Assembly: GCA_022925895.1 (NCBI GenBank)
Contig: JAKSYS010000195.1
Span: 26,591-90,590, forward strand
From: Fragilaria crotonensis
Lineage: Eukaryota > Bacillariophyta > Fragilariophyceae > Fragilariales > Fragilariaceae
DNA length: 64,000 nucleotides
Reading direction: 5' to 3'
Under the pieces are notes generated by a model, which saw only the letters and a program-made list of their open reading frames with translations, was not told the DNA's origin and ran no database searches. Below are positions 1 to 10,867 of this stretch, in pieces. Numbering within the stretch: position 1 is the first letter of the stretch; every line of letters begins with the position of its first letter. Made by a program: the position numbers and the translations under genes.

Positions 1-198
1 GCCATGAGCTTAGGTAATGTGGATTTGTCGTCAGTGCTGGTGAGGCGAAAGGCGCTTGCTGAGTGCCCAAACGCCAAGTTCTTTCCTAGTTGCGAGGAAG
101 TTAAGTTCTATCAGGATTGGGTTGTTCTTGAGATGCTGCTTGAAGATTGCAATGCCACATACCGACTGGTTCCGGAAATACTGCTGCTTCACAACTAG
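1..198 (+). CDS. 3' end of glycosyltransferase-like gene (block A copy, cut by window edge)
   Basis: Open from the first base to TAG at 196-198, about 65 codons. It matches the C-terminus of the complete gene at 33320-34246 almost residue for residue; differences seen include LGNVD/LGYVD, KFF/KYF, KFYQD/KFHQD and LLLHN/LLFHN. The rest of the gene lies to the left of the window. Function is taken from the complete copy: a lumenal glycosyltransferase-like domain. Whether this copy is complete cannot be judged here. It marks the left end of the segmental duplication visible in the window. Confidence 0.7.
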   Translation, partial: AMSLGNVDLSSVLVRRKALAECPNAKFFPSCEEVKFYQDWVVLEMLLEDCNATYRLVPEILLLHN

Positions 199-1668
199 AA
201 ACCATATATAAATGCAGAGAACGTTTGAAATGTGCGATATGCGACTACTGTGAAACTGTGAGTTAGTTACACTCGGAGAGCTAATGCATACAGGAACTGG
301 GTCGCTTGACGGAGAGTTCGAATGTATATCAGAATGCTTATTGAAGACAACGTACTCTGCCACATAAGTGAAAGGCACCCCGCCTTCCCATGCGATCGAA
401 GGATAAATCCAGTAGTCGCGCCGACTCGTCAGCTACTTCCATCGTTCCATGGTCACCACGAAATTGAAATGCATCGAAACCTTCCTCAAGCTTCGTTGGT
501 ACACCAAACACAATGCTCATTGACATGTTCTGTGTCCAAGTGCCCAGCAGATTTGACCCTCGACCTACAAACCGCGATGAATCTCAATGTTGGACTCACA
601 TGCAACAACCTTCCGAGCGGATAGAGTTGGACCTGAGGACCTTGTGATAGTTTCACCTCGCGTCATGTGATAATGGCAGCAACAACAGCGGCTGCACTGC
701 TACCGAAGGGCCTGCACAATACTTTGACCACGACTTGGGGGCGACGACCAGAGAGCGCAAGGTAATTCTAGAAATCAAGTATTTGTGGATGAGCGTGATC
801 CTTTTGTTGGTGTCGACCGCAAGTTCGGCCAGGCGACTGTGTGGGAACCATAGGAAGGTGTCGCGACCGACAAGTGACACATCATTCATGGGGCTACCTC
901 ATCGTGGCAACTCGTCCGGCGCGCGGCTACTACCGTCGCCCCAGCTATGTGCACCAACCAAGAACTTCAATGGCATCAAAGCCTTGCTCAAACTTCTCAG
1001 TACACCAAACACAATGCTCATTGAGGTGTTGGTGGTCCGAGTCCAATGGCTTGACTCTCGTCCAACAAACCGTGATGAATCTTAAGTGACTTGAATGAAA
1101 CGAACAATCCGTCAACGTTGGAGAGCAACAAGGCTGGACCCTTAAACCGCACTCCGCAGTACCACGATGGAAGTCATATCTGTCGATTTTGATCGCGCTC
1201 GTAGCTTCGCCAATGCAGATGCGGCGTCCAAGGTGACAGAAGATTTCAGTGAAATGCGCCAAAAGAAGTCGCTAACTTTCGAAAAGCGTTCCGGTATTGT
1301 GCGCCAAACACAATAATCATTAACACGATGTAAAATATGATCAATAACATTGAGAGCGCACTCAAATACGATTCACAGTACCGATCGTGAATGAACATGG
1401 ATCAAGAATCCCAAGGTCGGCTCACGAGCACATTCCGCCCGCGGGACGTAGCCCATTGCTTCGTTTACGTGTGCTTGTTGTCCTACAACATCAACTGATG
1501 GCAATCCTAATACCATCTCGTTGCTACTTCCCATGACAGACGACTCAATCGTTGTGTCTGGATAGTAAAATCCAGCCATCGCTCACTGATTCGGGACTGT
1601 CGGCATGCGATGCGAGTCGAAGCACTATACATCAATGACGATGGGACATCATTTTACCCCTTCGCCGA
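199..1668. other. Spacer with decayed plus-strand companion sequences
   Basis: No intact gene. Plus-strand fragments resemble the spacers between ANK genes. At about 690-790 frames contain CTATEGPAQYFDHDLGATTR, matching the C-terminal part of the nuclease relic at 20020-20343. At about 500-600 and 985-1080 there are two copies of the segment reading TPNTML. At 1565-1630 lies the block containing CCAGCCATCGCTCA that precedes every ANK 3' end. The stretch is repeated nearly identically at 34247-35627; the block B copy lacks roughly 50 bp around 860-945. Confidence 0.6.
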
Positions 1669-3130
1669 CTATTCGCAGCAATCTTTGGCAATTGATCTTT
1701 TATCAGTCTGATAAACGACGCCGCCCTTGTCTCTGCTGTTCAATTCCATACCTTGCCGAAGGATCTTTGCTTCTGACTTACGGCACAGACAAGCCTTGGT
1801 GAATTCCTCGAGACAGTTCGCGATTTCAAACAATTCGCACTTGCGAGCAATATCCAACGCTGTCGATCCTGCTTTATTCCGAACACTCACATCCACCCTG
1901 TCGTCCTCCGAAAGCGCACCAACTAAATCCAGCCGGCCCCTGAGGCAAGCCCAGATAAGGGCTGTGTTGCCATGAGGACCTTGAACATTCACATCCAATT
2001 CGCCGCGTTTCAGCAGCTCGCGAACGACGTCCCATCGATCCTCTATAACAGTGGCCAGGTAAAAGGCTGAGCGACCTTTTCTGTCTCTTATATTCACGTC
2101 CATCTTCTCGACTTTCAACAACTCGCAAACAATTGGCAAATCAAACTCAGGTCTTCGCCCACGTATTGTGGAGAATGCAGCGATGAGAGGTGTGCGTCCT
2201 TCAAAATCTCTGATGTTCGCATCCACCTCCTTGTGTTTCAATAATTTACAAACAATAGCGTATTCAATCTCAGATCTTGGCCTATATCCCGGAGAGCACC
2301 CAGCGATGAGGGGTGTGCGGCCTTCATTATCTCGGATGTTCACATTCACTTCTTCGTGCTTCAGCAACTCGCACACAATATGTAAACTAATCTCAGTCCT
2401 TGGCCCATGTCGCATGGAGCATGCAGCGATGAGAGCTGTGTGGCCAGCATAATCTTGGACATTCGGATCCACCTCCTTGTGCTTTAATAATTCACAAACG
2501 ATAGCGACATCAATCTCAGATCTTGGAGAAAGTCCCCCCCGAGCATGCAGCGATGAGTGGCGTGCTGCCTTCATCATCTTTGATGTTCACGTCCACTTCC
2601 TTGTGTGTCATCAACTCGCACACAATACGTAAATTGATCTCAGATTTTGGCATTGATCTACCCCCACGTACCGTGGCGCATGCAGCGATGAGAGCTGTGT
2701 GGCCATAATTATCTTGGATGTTCGTATCCAACTCCTTGTGCTTCAATAATTCGCCAAAAATAGCGAAATCAATCTCAGATCTTGGCCAAAATCCCGGGGA
2801 GCACACAACGATGAGCGGAGTCCGGCCGCTGCAATCTTTGATGTTCACGTTCACTTCCTTGTGTTTCAACAACTCGGAAACAATCCTTAAATTCATCTCA
2901 GCTCTTTGCATTAATCCCACGTAACATGCAGCAATGAGTGCTGTGCGGCCATCGCCATCTCTGATGTTCACATTCACCTCCTTGTGCTTCAATAATTCGC
3001 AAACAATAAGAAAACTAATCTCAGCCTTCGGCCCCAATCCCGTGGAGCATGCAGCGATGAGAGGAGTTCGTCGTTTATCATCTCGAATGTTCACATTCAC
3101 ATCCTTGTGTTTCAAGAACTCGCATATAGC
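1669..3130 (-). pseudogene. ANK1: ankyrin-repeat gene, 5'-truncated and frameshifted
   Basis: Ankyrin repeats in two overlapping frames (3' part 1669-2577, 5' part about 2516-3130). The break is at the C7 run 2534-2540; the duplicate ANK1' has C6 at 36492-36497 and reads through. At least seven repeats here are 41 residues long (one is 45), carrying an insert such as GLGPKAEIS before IVCELLKHKE, against 34 residues in the paralogs. The last three repeats are the family's conserved cap (AFYLAT, NTALIWACLRGRLDLV, STALDIARKCELFEIA). The basic tail RERKRRR is lost through changes near 1712-1730. There is no leader: homology stops at about 3125, where sequence typical of the region downstream of another ANK gene begins. 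Ankyrin arrays generally bind proteins; no partner is evident. Confidence 0.75.
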
Positions 3131-3375
3131 TCTTTTTATGCATGTTTGCAGTGATTTCAAAAGAAGCTGATGGCAATTGTTATAACATCTCGTTACTACT
3201 CGCATCATGCGTGCAGCGGGCATGCAAATCAGGATGGTTAAATCCAGCCATCGCTCATCACCAATTTGGGAATACTGGCACCCCATGCGAGTCGACGGAT
3301 ATACATTAATGACGATAGAACATCACCGTACCCCTTCCTCCATCGTCCAGCCAATCTTCGGCATTTGATCTTTCA
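3131..3375. other. Short spacer downstream of ANK2
   Basis: Contains the conserved downstream blocks of the family: TAACATCTCGTTACTACTCG near 3181, the block with CCAGCCATCGCTCA near 3243, and a GACGATAGAACATCACC block near 3310. It closely matches 61950-62190, the region downstream of ANK10. No companion relic is present, unlike most other spacers. Confidence 0.6.
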
Positions 3376-5138
3376 TCAATATGACAAACGACGCCGCTTT
3401 CTTTCTCTGCTGTTCAATTCCACATCCTGCCGAAAGACATTTGTTTCCCACTCGCGACGCAGACAAACCTTGGTGTATTCCTCAAGACAGCGTACGATTT
3501 CAAACGATTGGCGTTTGCGAGCAATGTCCAAAGCTGTCGATCCTGCTTTATTCCGGACGCTCACATCCACCCTGTCGTCACCCAAAAGCTCACAAACCAC
3601 ATCCAACCGATCCCTAAGGGTTGCCCACATAAGGGATGTGTTACCATGAGCACCTTGTACATTCACATCCACATCGCTGTGTTTCAACATCTCGACAACA
3701 ATTTCCCATCGATCATGTAAACTCGCCACGTAAAAGGCTGTGCGACCTTTCTTGTCTCTAAGATTTACATCCACCCCCTCGTGTTTCAACAATTTGCAAA
3801 CAACACCACGCTCCAATTCACTCCGCCCACGATCCACGGAGCACGCAAGGATGAGTGGTGTGCACCCACGGTTATCTTGGGAATTCACATCCACCTCCTT
3901 GCGTTTCAGCAACTCGCGAACGACGTCCAAATGCTTGTTGTAGCTTGCAATGGCGAGTGGTGTGCGGCCGCGCTTGTCGCGGGCATTCGTATCCACCGCC
4001 TTGTGCTTCAACAGTGCGCGAACAATTCCCAAATAGCCCTCTTCGCTTACACTGTAGAGTGCAGTCCAGCCATACTTATCTTGGGCATTCAAATCCACCT
4101 CTTTGCGCTGCAACAACATGCGAACGATTGTCAGATGTCCATTGATACATGCAATCAGGAGTGGCGTACGGCCCTGCACATCTCTGATATTCATTTTCAC
4201 CTTTTCCGACTTGTGGCGCAACAATGCGCGAACAATTGCCGCGTGTCCACGGCCACTAGCAATGCGGAGTGCCGTGTCGGCATGCTTGTTTTGGGCATTC
4301 ACATTGAGCTCCTTGCGTTGCAGCAACTTGCGAACAATGTCCAAAGCTCCATTTTCGCATGCATTAATGAGAGGTGTACGACCATAACAATCTTGGACGT
4401 TCACTTCCACCCCCTCGTGTTTCAATAACTCACAAACAATCCCCACATGGCGAAAGCTGCATGCCGTGGTGAGTGCCGTTCTATTCTGTGCAGTTCTGAT
4501 TTTCACATTCAACTCTTTACGTTTCAATAACTCGCGAACGATCTCCACATTGCCAGAAATGATTGCTGTAGTTAGTGGTGCAAAGCCTGCTGCATCTCTG
4601 ATATTCACGTCCAACTCCTTGTGTTTCAATAACTCGCAAGCAATTCCCACATGTCCATTACGACTTACAACCTCGAGTGCTGTTTGGCCATTCTTATCTT
4701 GGGCATTCAAAGCAACTTCCAAATGTCCAAGGTTGCCTGCTATGATGAGTGCTGTTCGGCTTCTCGTACATCGGGCATTCACATCCACCTCTCTGAGCTT
4801 CAACAACTGGCGAACAATCCCCAAATGTCCAAGGTCGCTTGCAATAATGAGTGCTGTTTTGCCTCTTGCATCTCCGATCTTCAAATCAACCTCCTTGTGC
4901 TTCAACAACTCGCAAACAACTGGTACATGGTCATAATGCACGCCATCATGAGTGCTGTGCTACCGTGTCCACTGCTGCGGTCATTGACCGCCTTGATCAA
5001 CACCTTGTGTTGTAACAACTCGCGAACCATTTCCAAGTCGCCAAGTCCGCTTGCAATGTAAAGGCATGTCCAACTACTAAGGTCACATGGATTCCAGTTC
5101 TTTACGTCAGCCTCCTGTAGAGTTGCACGACAATCGAA

Positions 5139-5143
5139 GTGTG
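5139..5143. repeat. Target-site duplication GTGTG, left copy
   Basis: GTGTG directly precedes the left LTR and recurs at 10863-10867 directly after the right LTR. The duplicate gene ANK2' has a single GTGTG at the same place, near 39098. Five base pairs is the usual copia duplication. Confidence 0.9.
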
Positions 5144-5471
5144 TGTAGAAACCACAATATCAACTCGCAGTACCTACGTGCCAATCAGACAACGGTACAG
5201 TACTGTAGTCGACACTGGGAGATTAAATCGCTTGTAAATCGGAAAATTAAATTAGAATGAGACTATCACTCGTTTCCCAAGCTGGTCCGTTTACAATTGA
5301 CCTTTTCGTTCACACGTGATACGTTCTCAGTCTTGCCGGCACTCAATCGTGACAGCTTCCGTTTCTCCTTAATGTCTTGTTTAGACTCCACGGTTCTCCA
5401 TCCGGTATCCGTTTCGTCTCCGTTCGTCCTCTCACTATGTCCGGTCATTCCGACAGTAATATTATTCAACA
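5144..5471 (-). repeat. Left LTR (3' LTR of the element)
   Basis: 328 bp, starting TGTAGAAACC and ending ATTATTCAACA on the plus strand. The ends form a short inverted repeat (TGTTGAA/TTCAACA in the intact right copy). The pol reading frame runs into this LTR and stops at 5266, so roughly the last 68 codons of the RNase H frame are LTR-encoded. Confidence 0.9.
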
Positions 5472-7888
5472 CACTCCTGCAATCCTGCGATCCATCATCG
5501 TAGGTCGTAGGATTGACGTTCATGATCTCGTCACGGAACTTCATAAATTGCATCCCTTGCAAAGGTTTCGTAAAGAAGTCACCAACCATTTCGTTGGTAG
5601 GACAATGCTCAATTTTGACCTCTCCAGAGGCCACTCGATCCTTGATAAAGAAATAACGGATGTTGATATGTCGAGTTCGCTTTCCACTTGACGCCTTCCC
5701 GTTTTCGGCCAGTAGGATCGTACTTTTATTGTCCTGATAGACAATGGATTCGTTAACTGCGTATCCCTGGGCCTCCAAGAAATATCGGGTCCATAAGGCT
5801 TGTGGAAGAATGTCGTTTACCCCAACCAGTTCGGCCTCAGTTGAACTTTTCGTATTAATCTTTTGGCGAGTGGAAGTGCCGTAGATTGCCCCCTTGCCAA
5901 GCATCATCACGCCACCTGTATGACTTCGCATATCAGGGTGCACCGCAAACGAAGCGTCAACCCACCACTTAACGATGTTACATTCGTCAGCCTCCAAAGT
6001 CAAGGGCATTTTAACCGTGCCTCGCAGGTACATCATAGTCCTGCCCAATTTTTTGTAGTCGTCGACGTCCGGTTCTTTTTACGCGAGTACATAGAAATGC
6101 CACTGCTGTCTGTATGTCCGGCCGTGCGCGCTTGCATAGAAACAGAAGCTTGGCCACGTTGTGATGGAAAAAATCGGACAACTCGGTGTTCAGCTTTTCT
6201 GCATCATCATTCACATCGAATAGATGCGATGATGCCGGTGACCTGACTGTTCCTGACATGTCGGCCGGCAATTCCGTTATCATGTTCTCGATGTAGTCGA
6301 TCATCGTGAACTTAACCTTGCCCTTCACGCTGAAGTCGATCGTCATTCCAAGGTATTCGTGCACCTTTCCTCTTGAGATCGTGAGCGGGGCCTCCTTTCC
6401 AAATTCAGACTTCAGCAGCTCGATCACGTCATCAACGACCTTCGGGTCAACATGGGAGATTTTAAGGTCATCCACATGCCACAAAATGGTACACTGTTTA
6501 CCATTGACAATTTTGTTGGCGACACAGCTGTCATATGGGTTCAGAACAAATCCCCATTTGATTAGTTGCTTGCTTAGCTTTTTCCAAAACAGAAATGCGC
6601 CAGTCAGCGTGCCGTACAGCGCCTTCTCCAGTTCCACATAGAGTACCATTCGCCCGTTTTCCATCTGAATGTACTTCCGATACATTTTGGGATCAATTCG
6701 GACCATGAGCTCTGCCATCTTCCCTTCCAATTTCATGTGGACTGTTCTTTCACCTTTCATCCCGACCTGCATGAATGCAGCTGGGAGGTCAACCACCCCC
6801 ACATCTCTTTCTTCTTTGGCGTCAATTGTGCACGATAGCATGACGGACTCAGTTGCGACTGTTGGTGAACTCGCCTCTTCCTTGGTTGTGTATGGTCGCT
6901 GTTTTCTGCCGTCCGCACAGCCTCTTCCTTTTACCGTGCCATCTCGTTTCTGCTTCAAAAACATCAGGTATTGTAGTGCCGCCTCGCGCTCTTCATCGGT
7001 CATCTCGTCCTTGCCCCTTGGCCTTATGACCTCACGGTCATACAGTTGCGTTAGTTCTTTAAGCACGGCGTCAACGCCGGCCTCGCCGAAAATTCGGAGC
7101 CCTTTTCGGACGCTGTGCTGTGTCATGGCGATGGACTCGAGCGTAGCGTGTAGGTGGCCATAATCCCGCGGCTTGCGGGCCCGAAGATTATATTTCCCCA
7201 GTCTTCTTCCGTATCGCACGTCCATGAGTTCGTCAACTTGCATTGCAGGTCGCGCAGCCTCGACTTGTATTGTTGGCGCGACTGGAGCGATCTCGCCCTC
7301 TCTCGCGACTTCGTTCGCGTCCTCGTTCGCGTCTCTCGCAACTTCGTTTGCTTCTTCGTTCGCGTCTCTCGCGACTTCGTTCGCTACATCGTTCGCTTCT
7401 TCGTTTGCTTCTTCGTTAGCTTCGTCGTCTCTCGCGACTTCGTTCGCTTCTTCGTTCGCGTCTTCGTTTGTTTCTTCGTTAGCTTCGTCGTGGGCGTTTC
7501 TCGCGACCTCGTTCGCTTCTTCTTCACCGGCTTCACCAGCCTCTTCTATCGCGACATCCGGGATGTCTTCGTCGTTTGCATCCTCTTCTATCGCGACACC
7601 CGGGATGTCTTCAGCGTTCTCTTCAACGTTCTCTTCAACAATCTCATCATCCACTCCTGCGATCTGACCGTCGATCCAGTCATCATCATCGTCGTCGTCA
7701 TTAGCTGGGTCGTCGTTCGGATCGAAATCATTATCATCATCATCGTCATCCTCATTCGCATCGTCGTCATCATCGGGGATTAGCACTCCTGCCCGATCGG
7801 AAAACTCAAGGGGAGTTAATTCGAGATCGCGACGCGATAGTTTGTGCACTCGATCAATAACGTCTGCGGGATTGGGAGCTCCGTCCAT
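5266..7888 (-). pseudogene. copia pol: acidic linker, reverse transcriptase and RNase H (frameshifted)
   Basis: The upstream frame (7888-6011) begins with a very acidic, repetitive linker (D/E runs, then DANEEANEVA units). RT follows: GRGCADGRKQRPYTTKEE, ALYGTLTGAFLFWKKL and the catalytic ILWHVDDLKISH. The downstream frame (6048-5266) is RNase H with the expected acidic residues in WVDASFAVHPD, SSTEAELVG and YQDNKST. The frames part at the T5 run 6076-6080 (plus strand): one base too many makes the sequence leave the conserved EPDVDDYKKLGR frame. Family knowledge: copies element RNA into DNA in virus-like particles. As assembled, RT and RNase H are not one polypeptide. Confidence 0.85.
7240..7660. 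repeat. Minisatellite encoding the acidic linker of copia pol
   Basis: Degenerate direct repeats built on TCGCGACTTCGTTCGCTTCTTCG (plus strand, units given in part) encode Asn-Glu-Glu-Ala/Val-Ala-Arg-rich repeats on the minus strand. An Asp run follows at 7680-7790, encoded by ATC/GTC triplets. Such a low-complexity acidic linker probably varies in length between element copies. Confidence 0.6.
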
Positions 7889-8805
7889 TGTGTGCGGTGC
7901 AAGCGCTTACCAGTTGTAAGGCTGTAGAAATAGTGTCCCCTTGTGCGTTACCCGTTGGGCGGAGCGCAATGGCACCCGTCGTACGCGGTAGCATAGAGTT
8001 ATCGTGGGGTTCATGGGTCTGGACGTAGGCGCCGAACTCGATCTTGCAATGAGTGGCGTAGTCAATCGTCGACCCCACCACGAGCTCGAGGGCTCAACAC
8101 ATCGGAAATGCCTCTTTGGACAGGGAAACTGTTGAGCCAGAACACGACGTAGTGTATGAGCTCGATGACGATCCTTGCGGGCAACTGTTTGAACGGCAGC
8201 ATGCCGACCACACTCCTGGATCTTTCTTTGATGGTCCGGATGTGGCGCTCTATTTCAGGCACATGTTCCTCGGCGGCCACACAATTAATGCTGATTCCCA
8301 GCTCCGCAACGTCACCGACGAGACCGTCCTTGTCGAATTCGCCGTCCATCAATATCACCTCAATGTGAAACCCACGTTTTGCATACGTCTGGTGCACATG
8401 TGTGATGGCCTTAAAGATTGTGTCGGATTTTCGGTTGGTTAGAAACTCAGATGTTGAAAACCGGATATTCCTCGAAATCGTAACGAAAAATGGAAGCTTG
8501 TTTACGAACATGATATCACCGGCCAGAGTTACCTTCCGGTACCGAGACATTATGGTAGCTGGTATATTGGTGTAAGTAGCCTGCACTGCTTTTGGCGTCT
8601 TTCGGACTGTTTTGCCCATGAGCGATCCGACCTCTGGGCCAAATATACGCTCCGCTGCAATAATGTCCTCACGCTTGACAGGACAATTTTGGAACAGGTT
8701 CTTGTCCACAATGCCCAGGAATGTCTTAGTGCTTGGTCTTCCAATAATTTTTGTACCTTTCGGGCCAGTACCGCCTTCGAGTAGTCGCGTTCGGGTACTG
8801 TACGG
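7854..8805 (-). pseudogene. copia integrase (frameshifted)
   Basis: The main open stretch (8709-8062) holds the DDE core: D in LAGDIMFVNKLPF, D in VILMDGEFDKDG, and E in HVPEIERHIRTIKER. Upstream, VPERDYSKAVLARKVQ and IIGRPSTKTFLGIVDKN lie in different frames. Breaks: near 8813, in the T5 run 8748-8752 (one base short), and near 8083, after which ELVVGSTIDYATHCKIEFGA continues in another frame. It would insert the cDNA, producing 5-bp duplications like the one flanking this element. Non-functional as assembled. Confidence 0.8.
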
Positions 8806-10504
8806 TTATCCTACCGTATTGATCAGGTTCACGTCATAGTGTCCTGTGTCTTCATGGTCCTGCTCCTTGGTATCGATGTAATACAGCCCCTTCGGGGATT
8901 GCTTGAAAACACGCACCGTGCCGTCATGCTTGGTTAGGTGAAAGGCATTTCCTTCCTCGGTATCAAATGTCACGCGGTACCCACGTTCCTTCGCCTTCGC
9001 GAGAGACAATATGTTCGCAATGCCTGTAGGGTTGTACCATACAGTTCCGTACCCACGGAGCTCGCCGATCAATTTAGTACTGGCAATGCCTGCGTTGCAG
9101 TGAATGTCCATCGAGTTTGAATGCTCGCGAATGTTCGATAGCAGCTTTTGTTGCAAAACACATCAACTGTAGACTGGTTATCAAGGAGGATCCAGTCTCG
9201 CGGAAGCCTGCCGTCGTGCTCGATTTGCATGACAACCCCGTGGTCGGAACCGGCAGCGCCGACGTTAACGAAGGCATAGTTGGCGACCTCATCTTGGTCA
9301 TCAAGGAAGTCGATGTCGTACATGCCACTCGTAAGTAGCGTCGTTCCTGACTGTTTCTTGACTGGTTCAGCTGCTGGCTTCTTCTCATCACCCTCCGCCA
9401 CACGTTCACCATCGCACTCGTTTGCGTAGTGTCCTTTCTTCTTGCAGCGGTGACACGTAATGTGTTCTTTACTTCTGGGTTTGGCCTTTTTGTCCCCTTT
9501 CTCGTTGTCGGCGTTTACGAAAGCAATCTCCCTTCACCTCCCACCTCGCGCTGTCCAAGTCGAGGATTGTTCTGGTAGTTGGAGAGCGATGAAACGCATC
9601 GGCCCTGCTGCTGGGATAGCGAGCGTTACCCTCGTTATAATCGTTGTTGATCCCTTCGATGTACTTGCCGAAACGAGCACGGTCGCATGTCAACATGAAC
9701 GCAACTCCAGGATCCTGTCTCTGATTTCGGCCTTCAAGGTACCGAGCTCTGCAGGGGTCATTGTGGCCTTGTCTCTCCCGTTTAGGACGTATCGTTCCAT
9801 TCCGATGTCATCATCGATGTTGCCGCCAGTATGTTCGAGCACATCAACGAGATTGTTGAAAACGGTGAGATGCTCCTTCAGAGTAGTGCTCCCGCTTTGC
9901 ATCAAGTTGAAGTATCGCTTCTTTGCTTCATGAATGGCCCTTCCTGGATAGTTCTGGCTTTGGAACGCGTATGCAATGTTCTTGATTAGGATGAGCAGTT
10001 TCAAGCCGTCGCCGCTTCGCCAGATCTCGTCCCAGCCAGTGCTCGATTCCAGCTTCTGCTGCATCATGTCGGTGCATTGGCCCCATACGAGGGCGTATAA
10101 CTTCTTGACGTTTTCGTTGAAGCCTGCCATCTGCTTTCCGACCATTGTGACTGCGTCTCCCCACAGCTTCTGCTGACCAGCAGTTGCCGTTGGCGGTAGG
10201 TCATCTGGTAAAAAACGTTGGTGCTTCGAGTGTCGATAGCGAGGCGAATGTCGCCGCCATGCTTGAAAGTCCTACCGCAATAAGCGGATAACTCCTTCTT
10301 GGTTCTGACGAACGTGTCGGCCATTTTCGATTCAGAACAATCAAAGATAGCTCCGTTCAGCTCGTCACATTTTCCTTCAAACTTCTTCGATGCGACACGA
10401 TGACCCTTGTTGAAGTTGTAGCCTCTCTTCTTGGCTTCACCTTCTTCCTTGTCCTTCTGTCCTGCATCATTGTTTCGCTCGGTCCTTTCCTTGGCCTCTG
10501 CCAT
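8806..10504 (-). pseudogene. copia gag with CCHC zinc knuckle, and protease region (frameshifted)
   Basis: Starts at ATG 10504 (MAEAKERTERNND), 31 bp inside the upstream LTR. Capsid-like helices follow (WGQCTDMMQQKLES, LTVFNNLVDVLEH), then a zinc knuckle C-x2-C-x4-H-x4-C at 9414-9455 (CHRCKKKGHYANEC), then the protease-like segment DWILLDNQSTVDVFCNK, then the pre-integrase segment (STKLIGELRGYGTVWYN). The protease site reads D-N-Q where retroviral-type proteases have D-S/T-G. Shifts occur at A6 10210-10215, near 9705, near 9500 and at T4 9146-9149; where the intended frame is clear, each looks like one base lost from a homopolymer. Confidence 0.8.
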
Positions 10505-10534
10505 GATTAGGACTTGAGTTTTCTAATTTAATTT

Positions 10535-10862
10535 TGTTGAAACCACAATATCAACTCGCAGTACCTACGTGCCAATCAGACAACGGTACAGTACTGTAGT
10601 CGACACTGGGAGATTAAATCGCTTGTAAATCGGAAAATTAAATTAGAATGAGACTATCACTCGTTTCCCAAGCTGGTCCGTTTACAATTGACCTTTTCGT
10701 TCACACGTGATACGTTCTCAGTCTTGCCGGCACTCAATCGTGACAGCTTCCGTTTCTCCTTAATGTCTTGTTTAGACTCCACGGTTCTCCATCCGGTATC
10801 CGTTTCGTCTCCGTTCGTCCTCTCACTATGTCCGGTCATTCCGACAGTAATATTATTCAACA
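10535..10862 (-). repeat. Right LTR (5' LTR of the element)
   Basis: 328 bp, TGTTGAA...TTCAACA, aligned by eye without gaps to 5144-5471 with a single difference at the fourth base. It is upstream in the element's orientation and should hold its promoter. A 67-codon frame inside it is the same LTR sequence that ends pol and is not a separate gene. Confidence 0.9.
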
Positions 10863-10867
10863 GTGTG
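10863..10867. repeat. Target-site duplication GTGTG, right copy
   Basis: Matches 5139-5143. ANK2 coding sequence resumes here (minus strand ...GGT GAT TCA CAC). Confidence 0.9.

Larger units (their letters stand above)
5144..10862 (-). mobile_element. Ty1/copia LTR retrotransposon inserted in ANK2
   Basis: A complete element: two 328-bp LTRs (5144-5471, 10535-10862) with TG...CA ends, a 5-bp target duplication, and gag-protease-integrase-RT-RNase H in copia order on the minus strand. The LTRs differ at one position that I can find (TGTAGAA against TGTTGAA), which indicates a recent insertion. The coding region is nevertheless broken by many 1-nt shifts, mostly in homopolymers. The domain style (WHVDD in RT, LLDNQST in the protease region, acidic linker before RT) resembles diatom CoDi-type elements as I remember them. 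No primer-binding site of the common TGGTATCAGAGC type is seen next to the upstream LTR. Confidence 0.9.

Noticed and set aside
7154-7783. 209-codon plus-strand frame rich in FVRFFVRV, and the parallel ASSFASL frame
   Set aside because: Antisense readings of the acidic minisatellite linker of copia pol.
10657-10860. 67-codon frame in the right LTR
   Set aside because: It is the LTR copy of the 3' end of the pol frame, not an independent gene.
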